Source of the DNA: an uncultured Erysipelotrichaceae bacterium
GTDB taxonomy: Bacteria; Bacillota_I; Bacilli_A; RFN20; CAG-826
Assembly: GCA_902763555.1 (NCBI GenBank)
Contig: CACWSI010000005.1
Coordinates: 1-50,892, forward strand
Direction: 5' to 3'
DNA: 50,892 nt
Of the stretch, positions 40,936-50,892 are shown in pieces. The position numbers and the translations under genes were made by a program. Each line of letters opens with the position of its first letter. The first letter of the stretch is position 1. The notes under the pieces are model-generated. The model was not told where the DNA came from. It saw only the letters and a program-made list of their open reading frames with translations, and ran no database searches.

Positions 40936-41516
40936 TGGTTACAATTCTTTTAGATTCCTCAAATACAAACCTTTCAGTTGGTATTGCTAAAGACAATATT
41001 CTTTTAGACTACATTTCTTACGAAGCTTGGCAAAGACAATCAGAATATATGATTGTGGAACTTAATAAGCTTTTAGAGAAACACAATATCAAAAAAGAAG
41101 ACATTACTGATGTCATGGTCGCTAAAGGACCAGGCTCATATACAGGCGTAAGAATTGCCATCACAATCGCTAAAACAATTGCCGTGGCATTAAACGCTAA
41201 GTTATATGCTGTGAGTTCCCTAAGAGTGGAGAAAAACGGTGACGTTCCTTCTATTTGCCTTATTAACGCTAGAAGTAATCGTTCTTACGTTGGTGTTTAT
41301 CAAGGCCAAGAAATCTTATTGAATGACTGCATTATGAAAAACGATGAAGTCATGAAATATATAGCAGATCATCCAGACTACAGTGTCTGTGGTGACACTA
41401 AATACCTTAACATTGAAGGTATAGAGTCTAACACCATGAAAGAGATGTTAGATTTAAAAGATTCATTAGAATCTATTAACCCACTTTCATTAAAACCAGT
41501 GTACATGAAGGACTAA
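40935..41516 (+). CDS. tsaB: tRNA t6A complex scaffold TsaB
   Basis: 193 residues with an ASKHA fold: 'ILLDSSNTNLSVGIAKDN', the signature 'VAKGPGSYTGVRIAITIAKTIA', and 'VSSLRVEKNGDVPSICLINARSNRSYVGVY'. The C-terminus is shorter than in E. coli YeaZ, as is common in Firmicutes. TsaB binds TsaD and TsaE. It overlaps tsaE by one base and is followed by rimI after one base. Confidence 0.92.
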   Translation: MVTILLDSSNTNLSVGIAKDNILLDYISYEAWQRQSEYMIVELNKLLEKHNIKKEDITDVMVAKGPGSYTGVRIAITIAKTIAVALNAKLYAVSSLRVEKNGDVPSICLINARSNRSYVGVYQGQEILLNDCIMKNDEVMKYIADHPDYSVCGDTKYLNIEGIESNTMKEMLDLKDSLESINPLSLKPVYMKD

Positions 41517-41517
41517 G

Positions 41518-41991
41518 ATGCAAAACTTATTTGTGAACATTAGAGAAGCTAAATTAGACGATTTAAAAGTAATCATGCAAATCGAGCAATTATGCTTTCC
41601 TCATGGCGCTTGGAAAGAGGAAAATATCCTCTATGAATTAAAAGAAAATCCAGTAGCCCATTTCTGGGTTATTGAACTCTCAATTAATAACGAAGATGGT
41701 TATCAAGTAGTCGGGTTCTGTGACTATTGGGAAACCTTCGACAGTGCGACGATCTGCCAAATCGCTGTTCACCCATATTTACAAAGAAAACAATTGGGCT
41801 CAGCGATGATGGATGAAATCTATAACGATTGTTACGCGAAAAAGATTAGAACTCTCACCTTAGAAGTGAGAACCACTAACGAAAAAGCTATTAACTTCTA
41901 TAAGAAGCATGGCTTTAAAACAGAAACAACAAAACCGCATTATTACGATAACGGTGATGATGCGTATTACATGATTTTGGAAGTGAAATAA
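41518..41991 (+). CDS. rimI: Ribosomal protein alanine N-acetyltransferase RimI
   Basis: A 157-residue GNAT. It opens 'IREAKLDDLKVIMQIEQLCFPHGAW', has the acetyl-CoA P-loop region 'QIAVHPYLQRKQLGSAMMDEI', and 'LEVRTTNEKAINFYKKHGFKT', diagnostic of RimI. It acetylates the N-terminal Ala of bS18 in E. coli; substrates vary elsewhere. Its place between tsaB and tsaD is a conserved arrangement. Confidence 0.92.
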   Translation: MQNLFVNIREAKLDDLKVIMQIEQLCFPHGAWKEENILYELKENPVAHFWVIELSINNEDGYQVVGFCDYWETFDSATICQIAVHPYLQRKQLGSAMMDEIYNDCYAKKIRTLTLEVRTTNEKAINFYKKHGFKTETTKPHYYDNGDDAYYMILEVK

Positions 41992-41992
41992 C

Positions 41993-43012
41993 ATGGCATT
42001 AATATTAGCAATTGAATCAAGTTGTGATGAAACAAGTGTAGCGATTACTAGAGATGGTAAACTCCTTTCTAATGTCATCAATACACAAATTGAAGTCCAT
42101 CAAAAATATGGTGGTGTGATGCCTGAAATAGCATCTAGACTTCACTGCGAAAATATTTCTTTAGTGCTTAAAGAAGCTTTAGAAAAAGCTGATGTTAAAT
42201 TAGAAGACATTGATGCTTTTGCTGTGACTAGAGGCCCAGGCTTAATTGGCGCTCTCCACGTAGGTATGCAATGCGCTAAAACATTAGCGATGCTTTATAA
42301 GAAGCCATTAATCCCAGTCCATCACTTAGCAGGACATATCTACGCTAATGAATTTAATGAAGAACTTAAGTTCCCATTATTAGCGGTAGTTGTCAGTGGT
42401 GGTAACTCTGAACTCGTCATTATGAAAGACCATATGAATTTTGAAATCATTGGTGAAACAAGAGATGACGCCATTGGTGAATGCTACGATAAAGTGGCTA
42501 GAGTCTTAGGCTTACCTTATCCAGGTGGCATTCCAATTGATAAATTGGCTAAAGAAGGCGAGCACACATATCATTTACCAACACCACTTAGTGGTGAACA
42601 TACTTACGATATGTCTTTCTCTGGTCTTAAGACCAATGTTATTAATTTAGTTCATAATCTAGAACAAAAAGGCGAAAAAATCAGAGTCGCGGATATGTGC
42701 CGTAGCTTCCAAGATGTCGCTGTTGGTATGGTTATTAATAGAGCTGTTAAAGCTATTCAAGAATATAACGTTAAACAAGTCGTTTTAGCGGGAGGTGTTT
42801 CCGCTAACTCATATTTAAGAAGTGAAATGGTGAAAGAGTGTGAAAAGCTTAATGCACATATCATTATTCCACCAATGTGGTGCTGCACTGATAATGCCGC
42901 GATGATCGCAAAAGTCGCTGAGCATTTATACGATATGAAAGTCTTCGCGGGACTAGATTTAGGGGTCGATCCTAACTGGTCTATCGAAAAATGGGCAGAA
43001 TTCCAAAATTAA
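41993..43012 (+). CDS. tsaD: tRNA N6-threonylcarbamoyladenosine transferase TsaD
   Basis: 339 residues. 'ILAIESSCDETSVAI' opens the protein. The metal site 'HHLAGHIYAN' (~111-120), 'VVSGGNSELVIM', 'IGECYDKVARVLGLPYPGG', 'SFSGLKT' and 'LAGGVSANSYLR' are all present. It transfers the threonylcarbamoyl group made by TsaC/Sua5 onto A37 of tRNA. No tsaC is in the window. Last of the four t6A/rimI genes, it is 48 bases from asnS. Confidence 0.96.
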   Translation: MALILAIESSCDETSVAITRDGKLLSNVINTQIEVHQKYGGVMPEIASRLHCENISLVLKEALEKADVKLEDIDAFAVTRGPGLIGALHVGMQCAKTLAMLYKKPLIPVHHLAGHIYANEFNEELKFPLLAVVVSGGNSELVIMKDHMNFEIIGETRDDAIGECYDKVARVLGLPYPGGIPIDKLAKEGEHTYHLPTPLSGEHTYDMSFSGLKTNVINLVHNLEQKGEKIRVADMCRSFQDVAVGMVINRAVKAIQEYNVKQVVLAGGVSANSYLRSEMVKECEKLNAHIIIPPMWCCTDNAAMIAKVAEHLYDMKVFAGLDLGVDPNWSIEKWAEFQN

Positions 43013-43060
43013 AGTGACATTGTTACTTTAAGTAACTATGATATTGATAAGGAGCATTTT

Positions 43061-44452
43061 ATGGAACCTATGAAAATTACTAATTTTGAACTCTATGACA
43101 TCGTCACAAACGGTGACCAAGAAGAGATTAATTCCCTTGAAACATTAGAACTCCAAGGTTGGGTTAAAACTAACCGTGATAATGGTTCAATTGGTTTCGT
43201 TGAATTTAACGATGGTACATATTTCAAAAGCGTCCAACTTGTTTATACAGATAAATGTCAAAACCATGATGTCTTATCTTCTTTAAAAACAGGTGCCGCG
43301 ATTACAGTTACTGGTAAGTTAGTTTTAACTCCAGAAAACAAACAACCATTTGAAATCGCTGTTGAATCATGCGTTTTAGAAGGTGATGTTGCTGATGATT
43401 ATCCTCTTCAAAAGAAGAGACACAGCTTTGAATTCTTAAGAGAAATCGCTCACATTAGACCACGCGCTAATACATTCCAAGCGGTCTATCGTGTGAGAAG
43501 TGTTCTTTCCTTTGCGATTCATGAATTTTTCCAAAACAATGGCTTTATTTATGTGCATACACCATTAATTACCACAAACGATGGTGAAGGCGCAGGCAAC
43601 GTCTTTGACGTTGTCACACACGATACAAAAGATCCAAACAGTTTCTATGGTCGTAAAGTTAACTTAACTGTTACTGGTCAATTACACGTTGAACCATTTG
43701 CTTTAGCCTTTAGAGATGTTTATACATTTGGTCCTGCCTTTAGAGCGGAACACTCTAACACCGTTAGACATGCTTCTGAATTCTGGATGGTGGAACCAGA
43801 AATGGCCTTCACTGATTTAGAAGGTAATATGGATGTCATTGAAGACTGCGTTAAGTTCTGCATTAACTACATCATGTCCGTTTGCCCACAAGAAATGGAA
43901 TTCTTCAACAACATGATTGATAAGACTTTATTAGAAAGACTCAATCACGTCGCTAATAGTGACTTCAAGAGAATGACATACACTGAAGGTGTTGAACTCT
44001 TAAAGAAAGCTGTTAAAGAAGGTCATAAGTTCGAAAATAACAATATCGAATGGGGTATGGACTTACAAAGTGAACACGAAAGATATCTCACTGAAGAAAT
44101 CGTTAAAGGTCCATTATTCTTAACCGATTATCCAAAAGAAATTAAAGCTTTCTATATGAGAGAAAACGATGATGGTAAGACCGTTGCCGCTTGTGACTTA
44201 TTAGTCCCAGCAGTTGGTGAACTCGTCGGTGGTTCTCAAAGAGAAGAAAGATATGATGTCTTACTTAAGAAGATGCAAAAACTCGGTAACGATAAGGAAT
44301 TAGATTGGTACTTAGATACCCGTAGATACGGTGGTTGCAAACACTCTGGTTTCGGTATCGGCTTTGACCGTTTACTCATGTACATCACTGGTATGCAAAA
44401 CATCCGTGATGTCCAACCATATCCAAGAACAAGCAATAGCATTAAATACTAG
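43061..44452 (+). CDS. asnS: Asparaginyl-tRNA synthetase
   Basis: A 463-residue class IIb synthetase. The N-terminal OB fold (~25-110) has 'LQGWVKTNRDNGSIGFVEFNDGT'. Motif 2 'FGPAFRAEHSNTVRHASEFWMVEPEMAF' and motif 3 'GFGIGFDRLLMYITGMQNIRDVQPYPR' define the core. It charges tRNA-Asn directly, which implies the organism does not rely only on the GatCAB route for Asn. GGAG lies before the ATG. A 49-residue membrane protein follows in the same transcript. Confidence 0.96.
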   Translation: MEPMKITNFELYDIVTNGDQEEINSLETLELQGWVKTNRDNGSIGFVEFNDGTYFKSVQLVYTDKCQNHDVLSSLKTGAAITVTGKLVLTPENKQPFEIAVESCVLEGDVADDYPLQKKRHSFEFLREIAHIRPRANTFQAVYRVRSVLSFAIHEFFQNNGFIYVHTPLITTNDGEGAGNVFDVVTHDTKDPNSFYGRKVNLTVTGQLHVEPFALAFRDVYTFGPAFRAEHSNTVRHASEFWMVEPEMAFTDLEGNMDVIEDCVKFCINYIMSVCPQEMEFFNNMIDKTLLERLNHVANSDFKRMTYTEGVELLKKAVKEGHKFENNNIEWGMDLQSEHERYLTEEIVKGPLFLTDYPKEIKAFYMRENDDGKTVAACDLLVPAVGELVGGSQREERYDVLLKKMQKLGNDKELDWYLDTRRYGGCKHSGFGIGFDRLLMYITGMQNIRDVQPYPRTSNSIKY

Positions 44453-44461
44453 GAGGTTATT

Positions 44462-44611
44462 ATGATTGAAGAAGTTGTCGATAGCGAAAAAGAGGCCCGT
44501 AAGGCTAGAATAAAAACAAGATTCCTCTGGGTTATCATTATCCTAGACTTACTTTTGTTTGGCTACGCAGCTTATGAAATCGTAATGATTATCATTAACC
44601 TAGTTAAGTAA
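44462..44611 (+). CDS. Small single-helix membrane protein after asnS
   Basis: An ORF of 49 codons plus stop behind a perfect AGGAGG (about 44450-44456). The first ~20 residues are strongly charged (MIEEVVDSEKEARKARIKTR); the rest is one long hydrophobic helix ending in Lys. Amphipathic-then-transmembrane design and the excellent ribosome site argue that it is real. No family is recognised. The operon terminator follows 16 bases after its stop. Confidence 0.7.
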   Translation: MIEEVVDSEKEARKARIKTRFLWVIIILDLLLFGYAAYEIVMIIINLVK

Positions 44612-44627
44612 AAAATAAACAAAAAAG

Positions 44628-44660
44628 AAATCCCGTTAATTCGGGATTTTTCTTTTACAT
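44628..44660. terminator. Terminator of the t6A/asnS operon (bidirectional)
   Basis: AAATCCCG (44628-44635), six-base loop, CGGGATTT (44642-44649), then TTCTTTT; A-rich on the other side, so it can also stop the convergent gene at 44655. Confidence 0.85.
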
Positions 44661-45353
44661 TGGTTGAACAGGATTGTTTGGTTGTTGAGGTTGTTGTGGT
44701 GGAGTGTTTTGATCAAAGTTATCTAAGCTCTTTTCAAACACTTTCTTAGAAAGCTTAATCGCTCTGATGGTTCTCGCTAAATAGGCTTGAGCAGCGATGA
44801 AATACCATGTGCCACCGACGACCATACAAACGATATAGACATAACACCAAATAGCATCAACTGAGAAGTGTGGTTCATTAACAAGTGGTGGCCACTTCGC
44901 TAATAAAGTTAAGCCCCAAATCTTTGTGTATGAATCTGGATCTTTAAAGTCCCAAACCCAAAGTAGTGTACCAAAGCCTGTACCACCTTCATTTTTAGTG
45001 CCGTTATTGTAGTTAAGCAAGTCATAAGACCAATCTTTAGTAATAGCGTTTCTAATAAGAAGAGTACCAACACCCACAAGGATGATAATAATTGGTATCC
45101 AAGCTTGTTTTAAGAAGTGACGAATATTCTTTTTCGCAGCATATTTTCTTAATTGGTGAGGTGTTTTAACAATGTGATTAGTGACAACATCACTCACTAA
45201 AGTATCACATTTCTTACCTTGCCATCTCATTGTTCTAACAATTAATGAACCGAGCAAACCGATGATAACGAAAAGAAGAATAATCGCAAAGAGAAGAGCG
45301 ATAATTACTCTTTTGTCATTTTCCGTTAACTTAATTAATAAATTAAAATTCAT
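44655..45353 (-). CDS. Hypothetical membrane protein
   Basis: 232 residues. Three or four membrane helices (~13-38, ~85-105, ~165-190) surround a polar region with aromatic residues ('SYDLLNYNNGTKNEGGTGFGTLLWVWDFKDP') likely outside. The C-terminus ends with a Pro/Gln-rich tail (PPQQPQQPNNPVQ). Its start overlaps the stop of the upstream gene at 45350-45353, so the pair is translationally coupled. No family is recognised. Confidence 0.6.
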   Translation of the reverse strand: MNFNLLIKLTENDKRVIIALLFAIILLFVIIGLLGSLIVRTMRWQGKKCDTLVSDVVTNHIVKTPHQLRKYAAKKNIRHFLKQAWIPIIIILVGVGTLLIRNAITKDWSYDLLNYNNGTKNEGGTGFGTLLWVWDFKDPDSYTKIWGLTLLAKWPPLVNEPHFSVDAIWCYVYIVCMVVGGTWYFIAAQAYLARTIRAIKLSKKVFEKSLDNFDQNTPPQQPQQPNNPVQPM

Positions 45354-46033
45354 CGTTTACCCCAATCATCAAAATTTATATTCACACCAGAATCGGTGTC
45401 ATCATCTTCATCAATTGAATATGTATCATCAGTGGTGCCTTTTGGTCTATAGACTTCAAGTTCTTCCTCTTCTTCCACTGGTTTATTATCTTCTCCAAAA
45501 GGATCTAAGAAATCATCTAATGGATCTTCATGGTCATCAGGAATTAATTCCTTAACAGGTTCAGGTTTGACCTCTTCTTCCACTGTTGGTTGTGGCGCAG
45601 GTGTTTCTTCTACTGACGCTGCTTGTATGGGAGCAACCTCTGGAGCGGGTTCTTCTTCAAAGACAACTTCTTCAATAGTGGTTTGTTGTCTAGGAAGTGG
45701 TGTTTCAGGAGTTGGTTCTTCTAAGAAATCATCTTCATCATATGTTTCTTCGTAGAGAAGTCCACCTTGACCTTGGTTATTAACTTGAGGTTGTGGTTGA
45801 GGTTGAGGATTATTTTTCGCTTCTTCCGCTTCCTTCATAAGTCTTAATTCTTTATCTTCAGGTAGTTCTGGGAAGAACTTTTGACCAGTGAAGAAATAGA
45901 AAATAGATTTAATGAGTTGGAAGATAAACGCTAATAAGCCAATCACAGCAAAAATCGCCAATGCCACCAAGAAGAATGGGAAGCAAAGGATGTAAAGAAT
46001 TCCGCGACCGAATGCCTTAAGTAAATCTACCAT
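45350..46033 (-). CDS. Membrane-anchored acidic, Pro/Gln-rich protein
   Basis: 227 residues. Two close membrane helices at ~8-50 are followed by a ~170-residue low-complexity cytoplasmic tail rich in Glu, Pro, Gln and Asp ('PQPQPQPQ', 'EEEEELEVY', 'DEDDDTDSG'). There is no Shine-Dalgarno; TAAAAT lies nine bases before the ATG, so it may have its own leaderless start. It is coupled to the next membrane gene. Such tails often scaffold division or wall proteins; that is only an analogy. Confidence 0.6.
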   Translation of the reverse strand: MVDLLKAFGRGILYILCFPFFLVALAIFAVIGLLAFIFQLIKSIFYFFTGQKFFPELPEDKELRLMKEAEEAKNNPQPQPQPQVNNQGQGGLLYEETYDEDDFLEEPTPETPLPRQQTTIEEVVFEEEPAPEVAPIQAASVEETPAPQPTVEEEVKPEPVKELIPDDHEDPLDDFLDPFGEDNKPVEEEEELEVYRPKGTTDDTYSIDEDDDTDSGVNINFDDWGKR

Positions 46034-46045
46034 GGTAATAATATT

Positions 46046-46939
46046 TTAATTATTAATTTGCTTAGATAACAAGATATTTTTAATAAAACTTGTCAGTCCA
46101 GTTGCAAGTGGAAATAAACCAAATAACATGAAGCCCACTGGTTTATCAATTTTAGTGAAAAAGATCACAAAAACGATAAAAGAACTAACCATCGTAATGC
46201 CTAATAAAACATAAGCAAAAGTTCGTTTGGCGAGAATGATATCTATTAATAGGAAAATAGCGAAATAGAACGATAGCGCCACAAAGGATAATGACATAGG
46301 TCTATAAGTAAAAGCTAAGATAGTGGCGACCACTAAACAAGCGAATAAACCAATGACATATGGAGTAAAAGAATTGACACGGGTATCAGTTTCTACACCA
46401 AGTTTCTTAATCTCGGTTAATAAAACAAAGTGAGTAATAGAACACTGTGTTAAAGCGATAAAGAGAATAAATAGATGCATCAATTCTTCTTTAAAGGCAA
46501 ATTCGTTTAAATGGAAAATGGTTAAGAATGTCTCAACCATATCGGTATTTGTCATTAAGTTGATTAATGGAATAAAAGCATATGTTAAAGCCACTTCAAT
46601 TAAAGTAGAACTTAATATCATCCAGAAGGGGTGAATCTTTTTATCTAAAAGTAGGCCAATCACAAAGCCAGAACATAATGCTGGGACAATATAGAAAATT
46701 GTATCAGCGATGTTAAAGATCATACATAATCCAATACTCGCTACAGCGTAGATGATGTAATATCTTTTCTGACAGAAATAAGAAACAACTCCACTAACAA
46801 ATGGCAATAATAAGATAAGTAAAACCATTAAAAATGGCACATAAGTATCAAGGACGATAAAAATGAGATTTATCGCAGTCATGATGGCCATATATGTAAT
46901 GTTATGAACTAACGTTGTCTTTTTAGAAAAAAGCGCCAT
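46046..46939 (-). CDS. Polytopic membrane protein, possibly DUF2232/ECF S-like
   Basis: 297 residues with eight or nine membrane helices and few charged loops. The helix pattern ('HNITYMAIMTAINLIFIVLDTYVPFLMVLLILLLPFVSGVVSYFCQKRYYIIYAV') recalls YybS (DUF2232) or ECF substrate-binding components. YybS normally neighbours gdpP, which is elsewhere here. No ligand-specific motif is visible. TAAAAT (46951-46946) ends six bases before the ATG, so the mRNA looks leaderless. It is divergent from the thioredoxin-like gene with 56 bases between. Confidence 0.6.
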   Translation of the reverse strand: MALFSKKTTLVHNITYMAIMTAINLIFIVLDTYVPFLMVLLILLLPFVSGVVSYFCQKRYYIIYAVASIGLCMIFNIADTIFYIVPALCSGFVIGLLLDKKIHPFWMILSSTLIEVALTYAFIPLINLMTNTDMVETFLTIFHLNEFAFKEELMHLFILFIALTQCSITHFVLLTEIKKLGVETDTRVNSFTPYVIGLFACLVVATILAFTYRPMSLSFVALSFYFAIFLLIDIILAKRTFAYVLLGITMVSSFIVFVIFFTKIDKPVGFMLFGLFPLATGLTSFIKNILLSKQINN

Positions 46940-46945
46940 ATAGTT

Positions 46946-46989
46946 ATTTTACTATTTTTTGTGTAAGAAAGCACAAAAACCCGTATACT
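46946..46989. promoter_or_regulatory. Divergent leaderless promoter pair
   Basis: Minus TAAAAT (46951-46946) and plus TATACT (46984-46989) each end six bases before their start codons (46939 and 46996). Neither gene has a Shine-Dalgarno. Confidence 0.5.
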
Positions 46990-46995
46990 AATGCT

Positions 46996-47448
46996 ATGAA
47001 ATTATCAAGATTCATTGTTCCTATCTTAAGTTTTAGTTTATTAACTGCTTGTTCACAAAGTGAAAATTCTAGTGAATCTTTTAAAGCATATAAAGATTTT
47101 GAAGTAGTGGCTAATAACTCAATTACCTGGCCAGAAATCTTAAATCAAGAAGAGAAAAGCTACATTATATTCTTTTATTCTGAGACCTGTGCTTATTGTC
47201 ACGAAATGCAACAAGAAGTCATAGATTTTGCTATCACGTGTCCACTAAAAACCTATTTTTTGAATACTAGTGAAAACACTGTTCCTATTAAAGAAGATAA
47301 GGTAATTAACGTTAAAAACTATGAAGAAGCCTCAATTACTGGTGCACCCACAATTTTAGAAGTGAATGATGCCGTAGTTACTGATAATATCGCAGGTATA
47401 GATGACTGTCTAACATACTTAAATGTCCAAAGAGTGAAACAAAATTAA
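46996..47448 (+). CDS. Thioredoxin-like lipoprotein
   Basis: 150 residues. The lipobox is 'LLTAC' (Cys19). The mature part has a thioredoxin fold: 'SYIIFFYSETCAYCHEMQQEVIDFA' with a CxxC redox pair (CAYC) and a cis-Pro-like 'GAPTILEV'. It probably makes or exchanges disulfides or reduces extracellular proteins. It has no neighbouring CcdA/DsbD electron donor. The ribosome site is absent; -10 TATACT lies six bases upstream. Confidence 0.85.
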   Translation: MKLSRFIVPILSFSLLTACSQSENSSESFKAYKDFEVVANNSITWPEILNQEEKSYIIFFYSETCAYCHEMQQEVIDFAITCPLKTYFLNTSENTVPIKEDKVINVKNYEEASITGAPTILEVNDAVVTDNIAGIDDCLTYLNVQRVKQN

Positions 47449-47480
47449 CTCTTTATTGCATGTAGGCACTTTTCTTTGTA

Positions 47481-47498
47481 ATATATTGTTAACAATAT

Positions 47499-47500
<2 letters not shown>
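47481..47500. promoter_or_regulatory. 20-bp perfect palindrome at the pcrA start
   Basis: ATATATTGTTAACAATATAT is perfectly symmetric about GTT|AAC, and its last two bases are the first two of the pcrA ATG. It overlaps the only -10-like sequences (TATATT 47482-47487), so bound protein would block transcription. Operator function is inferred. Confidence 0.5.

Positions 47501-50892
<3,392 letters not shown>

Overview
The window looks like chromosome from an AT-rich, low-GC Gram-positive bacterium, probably an anaerobic saccharolytic member of the Bacilli/Mollicutes-related gut lineages (an inference). Three things point there. The housekeeping clusters have Firmicutes order: gdpP-rplI-dnaB-walJ-rlmH, ntdP-tsaE-tsaB-rimI-tsaD-asnS and pcrA-ligA. 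There are many lipoproteins with Ser-rich linkers and no outer-membrane genes. Cofactor and amino-acid supply rests on ECF/ABC uptake. UGA is a stop here (it ends rplI, rlmH and pcrA) and Trp is UGG, so the code is standard rather than the Mycoplasma code.

Layout. 1-4.7 kb: the tail of a surface protein, two small membrane proteins, a lone STAS protein, a CBS-pair protein, an iron alcohol dehydrogenase with a broken N-terminus, and an anchored C39-like peptidase. 4.8-8.3 kb: a tryptophan synthase beta protein with an N-terminal helix-turn-helix, then a two-gene lipoprotein operon (aldose epimerase and SGNH hydrolase). 8.4-14 kb: the gdpP-rplI-dnaB-walJ-rlmH housekeeping operon. 15-29.7 kb: a carbohydrate and surface region with xylose isomerase, a three-module binding lipoprotein, two tandem CX5R-phosphatase lipoproteins, an AraC regulator, a domain-permuted and membrane-anchored GH3 glycosidase with a membrane partner, and a secreted YiiX-like amidase with repeats. 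29.7-30.6 kb: tmRNA and an orphan RelB/DinJ antitoxin. 30.9-34.1 kb: an ABC uptake operon of the TrpXYZ/PF04392 type behind a structured leader with a terminator/antiterminator pair. 34.1-38.9 kb: DegV, a membrane-linked XRE regulator, a glycosyltransferase, Ung, and a ThiT thiamine transporter under a TPP riboswitch. 38.9-44.6 kb: the t6A/asnS operon. 44.6-46.9 kb: three membrane proteins. 47-50.9 kb: a thioredoxin-like lipoprotein, pcrA and the start of ligA.

How the parts fit. The secreted mutarotase, esterase-like hydrolase, GH3 enzyme and binding lipoproteins, with cytoplasmic XylA, suggest hemicellulose use. The stand-alone TrpB (no trpA in the window) and the Trp-type ABC system suggest indole/tryptophan salvage. 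Several first genes of transcription units have a -10 box only 6-10 nt before the start codon and no Shine-Dalgarno, which implies leaderless mRNAs; internal operon genes have good AGGAGG sites.

The best candidates for something undescribed are the switch-like leader at 30.92-31.11 kb, the HTH-TrpB fusion, and the roughly 75-residue insertion between the signature and Walker B motifs of the ABC ATPase. All assignments were made by reading the sequence; no database search was run.
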